64,000 nt of DNA from Pristionchus mayeri. Taxonomy: Eukaryota; Nematoda; Chromadorea; Rhabditida; Neodiplogasteridae. The notes beneath the pieces were generated by a model. It made no database searches, had not been told where the DNA came from, and saw only the letters and a program-made list of their open reading frames with translations. A program made the position numbers and the translations under genes. Where the stretch lies: NCBI GenBank assembly GCA_036245805.1, contig BTRK01000002.1, positions 41,212,661 through 41,276,660 on the forward strand, in the 5' to 3' direction. Below, piece after piece: positions 1 through 9,425 of this stretch. Each line of letters starts with the position of its first letter. The first letter of the stretch is position 1.

Positions 1-3000
1 GAAGTGCATGAGGAGCATGAGCCTACAAGGCGTTCTGCGCGAAAGCGCAAATTGAAGACGCCAAAGTCGGAAGAGGACTACCAGGAACCGCGACCAAGCT
101 CGTCCAAGATCCATAAATGCAACGTTTGCGGAAAAGTGTACAGGCGAAACTGGGATCTGATGATCCACAAGAGGGGCCATGCTGGTGAGTGAAATGGAAG
201 GTATAAGTCTGAAGGATGAGCACCAAAAAGTACAATTCCGTAGTATTTTTGGAGAATACGTTTTAACAATGTGATACTGATTACTCTTTTGGTTCGCACC
301 AAGTGCATTCTTATCCAACTGTTCTCATCTGACCTAGTGCCGATCATCGACTTCTTTATACGTTAATATGTTTTATGTTCGGTATGATGCTTTGGCACTA
401 AGTCGAAGACGGCATGACTTCACAGTTCTCATCCGACCTAGTGCCAATATCTTTCAGCCGCTGAGGAGGATCGGATGCCCTTCCAATGCGATGTATGCGG
501 CAAACGATTTACTGCTCTGGGAACCCTGAGAGATCACAAGAACATTCACTTGGGTTTGTGTTTTGCATTACTTTTTACAATTCAACGCAAACTGTCGAAT
601 ATTTTGGTAAAATTGTTCAATGTGCATTAGGGTGGTTTAGACATCTATTAGGGTGTTTCAAAAGTTCGTTCGTTTTTTGTTCGGGTGAAGATAAAATCCG
701 ACGTAATAATTAAATTCCAACACCGGTGAATAGAGTAACCATTACCCTATCATGTAACCAATGGAATTTGGATTAGCTGCCTTCCTCGATTTTAAAGAAA
801 CGTTTATGCAATGGGTACTGAAGTGACACAAAATCACGTTTTCTTCTATTTTTATCTCTTTGTGAAAGTATTCAACTTGATGAAATCATCTTAGTTTCTG
901 CGCAGTTTTATCGAGCATTGATTGGATAATTTATGTACTAAATATGGGAGGAATAGTCTTGCTGCTGCATCAGTAAAAATTTAAAATGTAAAAAAATCAG
1001 AATCATAATTTCCACATTTTCGACGAAATTTCATGATCAAACAAATAATTGATATTATTTTTCCTTCCAAGCTCGCCAAATGCTCCATGTACAAGGTAGT
1101 AGGGAGTACCACTAAATATCTCCAATTAGCGCATACTCCAATTTGGTTTTGATTTGATTGCGCAAAGAAAGAACCTGTCATGTACCGTTTGAGTGTGATC
1201 AGCAAGGAATGCTAGAGATCATTAAATATAAATCAATGACACAAATGGAACACATTGTAAGAATTGTGGGATCGTGCACTTTTAAATTATGTAGTTAGAG
1301 GAGTATTATCATCGCGCTTCTGAGTAGGAAAAATATTAAAGTCGAAAACTTGAAGGTGGGTCGCTACAGTACCCCTTCTATAAAACTTTGTAAAAAACAG
1401 GGAAGAGCAGCTGATGGAAATTCCATGCGTTGGGTGATTGGGCAATGGGTGTTCTATTAAACACCATTGGTATTTGGAATGCATATTTATTACTGCGGAT
1501 TATATATTCATCCGAACAAAAACGAACGAACTTTTAAAACACCCTAATACAAATGCGTTCGTCATCTACTTATAACATTATTTTTAAAAATATGTTGTAG
1601 CCCCCGACGACCCGAACAAGCAGACGCACGACTGTGAGGTTTGCGGAAAGAGTTATGCTGCCAAATCCGGCCTTCGACATCATATGAGGAGCCACGAGGG
1701 TACGCATTCAGAGAACAAGTGATTGGGGTAACGTTGGATGCTCAGAATCGGTTTAACTTTGGCTTTACGTTTCTATTCTTCGATGTATGTAACGAGATCA
1801 TCGAAGACACATTGGAGATACCAATTACATACAATCTTGAGGGGATGAACAAATTAAAAATTGACTTTTCAGATGATGAGGAGTCCCGTCGGCCGTACAA
1901 GTGCAGCCAGTGCGATCTTCGCTTTTCCGTAAACTGGAACTTGAAAAATCACGAACTCACTCATATTAGTAAGCTCAATACACATAAAAATTCAAAACAA
2001 TCCTCTGATAAATCTTTGGCATAAAATCGGTGTCTTCTATGAAAATGACTGGAAATGCATTTGTGACTTCAGAGGACTACTAATCGACGTAGATATCGTA
2101 TATCTTGAAGATGACGTCACTCTATTTTTCAGAGAACGAGGAATGTCGGAAGCCGAACAAGTGCGAGCATTGCGGCAAAAGGTTCACGCATTCCTACCAA
2201 CTCACCAGACACAAAACGAGACACATGGGTGAGTACTTTAATGATGAAAATTACACTTCGATATCTGTGTGATTCACACAAGAGAAAGGGGAATAAAAAA
2301 GCATGACCCGGGGTTCATGGGTGCACGGGGACGGACAAGGCGACGCCAGTGCTGGGCAACTATGATGCAAACCCCTCGCATTAAGATGTGAACGATCCGG
2401 AGTATGTGAAGCTGCGGAAATTCAAGTGCGAAGAGTGCGGAAAGCGGTTTTCTGATGATTATTATTTCAAGAAGCACAAGCTCACGCAGCATACTGGTTA
2501 GTCAGTAACTGTTTAACCATAGTGTTATGTTTTCGCTGTGTGTATGCGCACAAATTTATTCATCATACAATACTACTTTAATTTTGAATATTCGTATATT
2601 ATACGCAGAATTTCAGTAAATTATCTCAGAAAATTCACCATTAACGAATGTTCATTGAAATTAATTTGCAGATATGGGTAAGGAGCGACCCTTCGAGTGT
2701 GATATTTGTGACAAAACGTTTGCGAATCAGTCCACTCTAACCTCCCACAACTTAACACATGGTATTTTGAATTTTATTTAGTTTTGCATGCTTACCCTTG
2801 AAACGACTGTTAATCAATATCAAAGTAAGTGTGATGTCTTCAGGAATTGTTGACCCTAAGCTTGCGAAGTTCAAATGTGATGTGTGCGAGAGGGCATTCC
2901 AAGGCAATACTGCGCTACGGAACCACAAGGAAAAGTTTCCAGGTAAAACCGTTTTAACAAGTTCTCAATGACTTTTGCAACTGAGAAGCAGTCAATACGG

Positions 3001-3255
3001 TACTTGGAAGTATACAGTATCGATTACTGATAGTTGAATAGTATACTGATAGTTGGAAGTATGGAGTCAATACGATACATCATATATTAGGCCTAGATTC
3101 CTGAATCAATCAATATTAATGAGTAATAATTAACATTAAACATTTACCCAGATGACTGCTGCCGATCGATTCAGCATAAGTATCGTACTCGCAGAAGCAA
3201 CGGATCGAATATGCCTAGGAAAGACTCGAGTAGTACTGAGGCCAGTCTAATATGA
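1..3255 (+). CDS. C2H2 zinc-finger protein A, 5' end outside window
   Basis: This is a multi-exon zinc-finger gene, presumably a nuclear DNA-binding regulator, whose N-terminus lies before the window. Visible exons are about 1-184, 458-553, 1601-1699, 1873-1968, 2133-2228, 2396-2496, 2672-2761, 2844-2942 and 3152-3255. Each of the first eight carries a single C-x2-C-x12-H finger, starting KCNVCGK, QCDVCGK, DCEVCGK, KCSQCDL, KCEHCGK, KCEECGK, ECDICDK and KCDVCER. Each begins with the last two bases of a codon and ends after the first base of the next, so any exon can be skipped or duplicated without a frameshift. The finger at 2,844-2,942 ends HKEKF, losing the second zinc-binding His. The last exon has no finger and encodes a basic, Ser-rich tail ending in TGA at 3,253-3,255. 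The acceptor at 2,395 (ATTAAG) is weak. DNA target unknown. Confidence 0.8.
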
Positions 3256-3347
3256 AATACCGTCAGGAATGAACATCGTATTTTGCATGTCGAAACTGCT
3301 GAAATAGAATATTTTATCATCCCGCATTCATATATTTCGATATTTTG

Positions 3348-4055
3348 ATGCAAAATAGATTGCACACGATAAGGAAATTCAACGAACTATTATTACGGTT
3401 CAATATTTCGCTTAAGTTGTCTTCTCAGTCCGTAGATGGTGTGGAACTCAAAGAAGAGATTTACGAAGAGTTCGAAATCAAGCAAGAGGATGAAGATGAT
3501 TTCGAAATAAAGGAAGAGGTTGAAGATGATTATGATTATGGCGTACATGTAGACGCATCTAGAGAGTGTTCGAGCAGTATCAAAGTGGAAGAAGATGAAG
3601 TGAGTAGAACTTACCTTTTTTTTCGAAACTTCTTGATAATTTGGTTAAATATTTTATTTGAGGAGTCGCTGGTCTTAGTCAAAGATGAGGATTTTGAGTT
3701 TGGACTGAACAGCTTACACATTATGGATAAAGTGAGCATCGTTTGCATATTTTTCGAAACTAATGCATACTTTGGTTAGATATCTAATTTTAGGCGACCG
3801 AGGGCGTTTTAGTCAAGGAAGAGGACATTGAGCTTGGAGAGGATTTTGGAAAGGATAATGAACATTATGCAGAAGAGATGCAGAAAAACAGCAAGTGAGC
3901 TATTGTGGAGTCTAAATTCGAGTATATTATGAAATATAATTTATATTTTAAGATTGTTTAAAAGTGGTGAAGCGGATGAGGTCGAAGTGAAGATGGAAGA
4001 ACCGGATGAGGCAGAAGTGAAGATGGAAGAACCGGATGAGGACTGGAACTGTTGA
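3348..4055 (+). CDS. Acidic protein rich in SUMO-type VKxE motifs
   Basis: Four exons (3348-3599, 3663-3731, 3794-3894, 3953-4055) join in consistent phase into about 174 residues and end in TGA. No zinc finger or other fold is recognised. The protein is very acidic and repeatedly shows a hydrophobic-Lys-x-acidic motif: LKEE, IKQE, IKEE, IKVE, VKDE, VKEE and VKME twice. The last two sit in a tandem 12-residue repeat (EVKMEEPDEA). These match the sumoylation consensus, but modification is inferred. The acidic, Lys-containing style resembles the exons that precede the fingers in genes B, C and D, so this may be a finger-less paralog or an alternative tail of gene A, which ends only 93 bases upstream. 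The ATG at 3,348 is the first in frame, but an acceptor-like TTCTCAG ends at 3,429, so the start could be further downstream. AATAAA at 4,214-4,219 is a plausible polyadenylation signal. Confidence 0.6.
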
Positions 4056-4579
4056 ATGTCCATTCTCAAGATTTACAATTTAAGTAGCCGGCGTTATGCA
4101 ATACTCTCGTGATGAATTCCACTGGAGAACGCATGATCTGTCAATGGGTATTTTGCAATGTTAGTTGTTATCTTTATGTTATCAGATCCACTGAAATTAC
4201 GTGTCAACTTCGAAATAAATATGTTTATAAAATGCAACGTCAACAAATGTGTAGCAGCCGAGTGTATGTACACTAATTTAATGTTTATCAAACTCTCCAA
4301 TTGCGTGTAAACGAGTAAATACTCATATAAACTGTGTTGTGGGTTGAATGAATGGAGAATGTTCTTCATTCTCCCACTCACTCTTCTTCTGTGGTCACAG
4401 ATTCGCCGATTTCGTCGGGCAGCGCCCGCTCTTGCATATCGGCTGCAATTTGATATTTTTACGAGATACGGTATTTCTGTTGTTAATGGCCACACCCACC
4501 CTCTCCCTCATATAAGTATTACTCCCTGTATTTCGGTCGCACAAGCACTCAGCGATGAGGGTAGACTGCCCATGCTTCT
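4056..4579. other. Convergent intergenic stretch
   Basis: Space between the acidic protein (plus strand) and the carboxylesterase (minus strand). Apart from the AATAAA at 4,214-4,219 I see no gene, RNA or repeat here. Short open frames on both strands lack domains and splice logic. Confidence 0.6.
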
Positions 4580-7500
4580 TTATGCATTATTATTCAATCG
4601 ATCGTACAACAGTGGCCTCTCTTCCTCAATTAGCTCGTGTCTTTGCACGAATTGATAGAAGATGAACAGAATGAATATCAGAACACCGAAAAAGCTCAAA
4701 TAGAAAATAAGATCAATAAGGTCGAAGTTATGTGATGTGAGCACAGACAGTTCTTCGTATTTGAATGGTGCGACGAGAGCCTAAACAATAGGTTAACATA
4801 ATGTTATATAAATGTCGTACTCTCTTCTTTATGGTAGTTAATGTCTCATCGTACTCGATCATTCCCTCGTAATATTTTGCAAGAGATTGTTGATAGTCTG
4901 AATATATATATATTGATTTTTCTTAAATAATAATTTTATAAAAATACTATGTGATTTAAAGATGTACCTAGTTCCATCTTCGGTTCAACATCATCTGCGA
5001 AGCTCTTGTTAACCGAGTAGTAATTCATAATTTCCGGATTCAGTCGAGCCCATCCTAAAATCAGGAAATTTTACAAAAATGTACATTTTTCATGCACCAT
5101 CTGCTAGAGGCAGTCCCTTGACAAAGTTTGTAAAGTATAGCGGATAGACCCGACTGAGCCATTCTTCGTTGATATCCTGAATAAAATTGTATCTTTAGAT
5201 ACATACTTTTAAAATTTTTTTTTTTAAATTCGTGGATTACTGTATTACACTTCCTGGATTACTGTATTACTCTTACTTGCATACTTCTACAACTGGATCA
5301 ATTATTCAACAAACAGGCAATCCATTTTATTAAACCGAACCTTGGGATGCTCGTGAAAGCCCATCAGATAATACATATCGTCAGTGTGCATGGCATGCAC
5401 CGGATAGTCGTACTGGTAGAGAAATACCTGATTAGGATCTTTGTTCCCAATTCGGGAAACCATTGCAAATGTGGGTTATCTTTATGTTCGAAATTACTGT
5501 AAACGTCAGTTCCCTATCATATACTCATAATGGCCATATGAATAGCTTCTGTATACTAACTGTATTCAATCATAATCTAAACTCATCACGAGTATTTGCA
5601 TTATATTGACTGTACCTCTCCTCCAGCATTCGCCTGAGCTCTCGCAAACAGCCAATTCGTCACGTAAATCACTTGCGATGTTTCACTGTAGTTGGAATCT
5701 TAAAATGCAAAATGCTTGCAAGTCATTCAACATTATTCACAGAATGCCTACTTTCAAGATGATACCGAGTAGTGTTCGAGAAACGATTCTACGGTTTTTC
5801 CATTCTGACCATTTTTCTCGTCTGGTCGAGTGATGAGAGCATGAATAAAAGTAAGAGGCCGAAGTGTCGTTTCTCTAAAAAAAACTAACCGAATTTTCCC
5901 GCAAGCTGGTCGAGCATGTACTTTCGCGAGCATTCTTCGCCGTTTTCCACACCGAGCACGCTATTCACCTGTGAGATTAAACTGAGATTTCAAAATGAGT
6001 TATATTAGTTCACGTTTTTCAACAACAATTCGACCAGTGACAGAGCTCAAAAGCAAATCTATGGGGAAACCATACCTTGTTGTTGTCCTTTTCAGCAATT
6101 CGCAATTGAGCATGCCTGACCCTTGTCGGCAGATTATTGATTGTTTTCGACCCAAATTCCTTCAGAGTTGTTCCGAGCAGCAACTTTATTGGCTGAGAAA
6201 CAAAAACATTTTTTTTCAGTTGCTTTTCAGATTTTCTAACGGACAACCTTCTGGTTCGCACGGAGTTCTTTCGCGTTAAGTATTGGTATCAGCTCTCCGC
6301 CCAATGTTATTCCATTAATTTGAGTCTTGGACATCGCGTCTAGTCCGCCCACTTTGAAAGCTGCTTGAAGAACCTCACTACAATTAGCGCATTCTTGTTT
6401 TCGAACAAATTTACTGACAAGAGTAAACAAATCTTACTCAGTACTCAAAGGCATGATACAGTCCACTATTTCCTGGGCTGATCCGATACACTGAAATATC
6501 GAAGCTTGAGCATGGGATTTCACTAACACACATCAACAAGATAAGGGTACAAAATGTTATTGCAATCTTTAAAAAAATGATTAGAAGGGAGGACTCACTC
6601 CCAACTCTTTCATAACTCCTAGCGACTTTCGAACTTGCATTTCCTCAGTATGCAACGCTACCGGACCGCTCATCGAAATTACTTTCGAGAATATTGGAAG
6701 ATCTGAAATGAGCAATGATTGTGACCATTTACAATTTCCTAGCTATTTCTACTGCTTCAAGCTTATTTTATATTTCCTTAAAGAAGGACTGTCAGCAAAG
6801 ATGAAATTTTGACGTTGTAATAACCATGACCTACCTTTGTACAACCATAAGAGATTCTGAAAAATTCAAATGCGTATGTCTATTTTGAACTGAGCTATCA
6901 GTAGTTGGCAGAATGCCAAGGAGGGCTTGAAGGGAAGGGACGTGCGGGAATTCAAATATCTAGAAAATTTTTCAAAAACTGGTGCGATTCGATCCCGCAA
7001 CCTTCCCTATTACGCGGCGCCTGCTTTACCACTGAGCTATGCGAATGACCTTTGCCTATTCTCTTAGCTCGCGCTATAATCGTTGGATGATTGTCTAGGT
7101 CATGATTACGACAGCGTCACAAATTTAACTTTGCTGACACTCCTTCTTTAAACAATTCTAATTCTCACCATCATACTTGTTTATTCCCGGAGAGAACGCT
7201 AGCATCAACACCATGGTTCCACCTGCCGAATGACCCAATATGGTTACCTGAATTCAGTTCTCCAATTAACGTATTTATACAAACAAGTTACATCGTTCTT
7301 ATCGCCGCCGAAATTATGAATCTCTGCACGAACGAATCGCAAGGCCGCCAGAACATCTGCATTATATTTCATGGATACTAGCTCGCTATTTCATAATTGC
7401 GACCTATGCTGATTACTATTTACGACGTGGTTACCCAGGAGTATTTCACATTCCTAAGAACGGTGTAGTCTTATATTTTCGAAAATAACTTCTTGATGCC

Positions 7501-8758
7501 TCATTTAACTTGATCAATCTCACCATGTAAAGCCAGATTCATCGGCAGAACGCGCTCATCGCCCAGAGCAAGCACACCAAAAACGCCGAGACGATAGTTA
7601 AATGTGACCAGTACGATTCCTGCAATTTCATGTAATGAATTTGGAACTTAATTTGAACGGTTATTTCGTCATTATTTATGCCTGGTAATATATTCTTCTC
7701 TAAAATTGTGCATATTCCTGCACGGAAAACACACGGAGAAGAAAACTTAAATTTACTATCTCAGTTCGTGCTATTTAGAGTTGAGGTTGTTAGCCTTTAG
7801 CCCTCTATATAACGAACCTTGCCTGGCAAAGTTCGCGATTAGCGTCTTATCGGGCATCATTTGCGTGCCATCGTAGAGAACATCGCCTCCGTGGATGTAG
7901 AAAGCCACCGGGCAGGCGTTAGACTGAATCGATAACATAAATAATACCGAGCATTTTGTTAAGCGTTATGTTTGAATTTATATCAAGATCCCATTGCACT
8001 TTACCAACCAGTGCCCCTCGATGAATATGCATTTGTGTGCACCTATTGTGTAGCATGCACTCAAAACACGTAGGGAAAACATCAGAGTCGCCAGTCAGTA
8101 TCGCTCACCTCTCGGCACTCTTTTGAAGTGTAAACATTGAGGTTGAGGCAGTCTTCTGAGAATCCCGAAGGGCCTCCCTTCCACATAACAGTGCGCTGAG
8201 CGCAGGCTGGTCCGAAACTGAAAATGTTGAAAAATAACTGTGATGAAATTATATTCTTGAAAAGGGCACTTCAAGACTGGACGAATGGGTCATTTACACT
8301 TGTTCAAATGTTGAATGTGCCCTTTTTCTCGTAATTAATAAAAAAAAGTCTTCGAAACAAATTTTTCTAAACATTTCGATTGAAGTTTTGATTTGTTTTG
8401 AGATTGCACGAGATGCTTACAATGTCCCATCGAGTGTGCCATTCCACTTCTCCGGAGATACCGGTTGCTTCCATCTTCTAGGACCAGTGGGTGGAGCGGC
8501 ATAGGGAATTTTCTGCAATTGAATATTTCAATTGTTGAACATCAAATGGAAAGAAGAAAATTATATAAATTACAAAAAAAATAATAATGAAAGCATTACC
8601 TTGAATATCTCTCCAACGAATCTATTGCTCGATTGGTGTTCGTAGCCTCTCACTGATCCGTAGCTCGTATTTACGATTGTGAAGTTGCATGGTGATGACG
8701 AAATCGGAAGGAGCATCAGGAGGATAGAGAGGGACATTCCCGTACTACTGCTTAGCAA
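4580..8758 (-). CDS. Carboxylesterase (type B), membrane-anchored
   Basis: An alpha/beta-hydrolase of the cholinesterase/carboxylesterase family, expected to hydrolyse esters in the secretory pathway. Exons: 8758-8600, 8512-8421, 8217-8109, 7923-7818, 7619-7524, 7356-7292, 7247-7169, 6702-6599, 6490-6438, 6377-6248, 6192-6076, 5968-5890, 5698-5616, 5427-5341, 5176-5098, 5054-4968, 4897-4821, 4780-4580. Order of landmarks: signal peptide (SLSILLMLLP), family opening GSVRGYEHQ, KIPYAAPPTGPRRW, SEDCLNLNVYT, oxyanion region YIHGG, VTFNYRLGVFG, nucleophile elbow GHSAGG, acidic residue in TTLKEFGSK, and His in MHTDDMYYL. All three catalytic positions are present. The elbow has His where Glu is usual (GESAGG). 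The last exon adds a transmembrane helix (YLSFFGVLIFILFIFY) and a short tail with EERPLL, an acidic dileucine-type sorting motif. The intron at 6,703-7,168 holds a TTAA-flanked element. Substrate unknown. Confidence 0.9.
6782..7147. mobile_element. TTAA-flanked inverted-repeat element with tRNA-like core (copy 1)
   Basis: TTAA occurs at 6,778-6,781 and 7,148-7,151. Between them, termini starting AGAAGGACTGTCAGCAAAG and its inverted counterpart (AGAAGGAGTGTCAGCAAAG read from the right end) match over about 55 bases, out to CATGACCTA on both sides. The element lies in a carboxylesterase intron and contains a tRNA-like sequence. A second member is at 9,846-10,121. It has no coding capacity, so it must move with a transposase supplied from elsewhere. 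Confidence 0.75.
6979..7049 (-). pseudogene. tRNA-like sequence inside element copy 1
   Basis: Read on the minus strand it has a good A-box and D-arm (TAGCTCAGTGGTAAAGC) and a weaker B-box (GGGATCGAATCGC). The T-stem and acceptor stem do not pair well, and no regular seven-base anticodon loop closes. I call it a degenerate tRNA or pol III promoter remnant, not a working tRNA gene. Confidence 0.55.
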
Positions 8759-9425
8759 GTGGACCGACTGATAAGAAATCGAAGGTAATATTTGTTCAAG
8801 GAGCAGTTTGAGTTTACGAGACTACAGACTGCATGCGTACTGATTGTCGATAAGCAATTTCTTTGAAAAAAAATAAGTGCGATTGGATAAACAATCACAT
8901 TTCACTGGCATAATTTCCGAAGTCCCGCAAAGACGACGCAATCGCATGGAGTGTGAAGAGATAGGTTCATCTTAGGGTTTGCCAATGTTTTCGAGTAGAA
9001 CAACTGATAAGAAACGATGGACAATATTTTTTTGAGGGTCAGCTCAAGTTCGCGATTGTAGACTACAAAACCGCAATGATATTGATCAACTATTTTCTTT
9101 CAACATGAAGTGAACACCAGTCTGTAGAGTGATGTGAAATGACAGTAGTGATGTGGAATTTGTTAATTATTTTACTAATCTGCAAAATATTGATCTCAAG
9201 AAGTTTGGTGAAATATATCGTCTTAATGAGTGCGCATTTATTTGAAAACTACTGCAGGCTGTCTATTTCTGTTCCCGAATATGATTATGAGTGAGAGTGC
9301 AGGGCAGAGGAGCGAGTACATAATCTCTGCTACCAAAACGAGGGCTGAAATTATATTGAAGAATAAAAATATCAAATATCAAACCTCAAGCAGCAAGTGC
9401 TCAATGAAGTCGGATATAGATTGCT
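8759..9425. other. Intergenic, no gene recognised
   Basis: Probable 5' flank of the carboxylesterase. Two related blocks, near 8,768-8,850 and 9,003-9,085, share the pattern CTGATAAGAAA-CGA, AATATTTTT and AGTTTGAG, which suggests a diverged local duplication. No open frame with a recognisable domain. Confidence 0.4.

Noticed and set aside
6842..6863. A 22-base exon candidate (AATCTCTTATGGTTGTACAAAG, minus) in the carboxylesterase
   Set aside because: Including it breaks the frame. Skipping it joins GINKYD to DLPIFSKVISMSG, as the family requires, and the sequence lies inside the TTAA-flanked element.
7818..7832. GC splice donor (CAG/GCAAGG) in the carboxylesterase
   Set aside because: The next GT (CAAG/GTTCGT) gives ARQGIVLVTFNYR in frame, which fits the family better.
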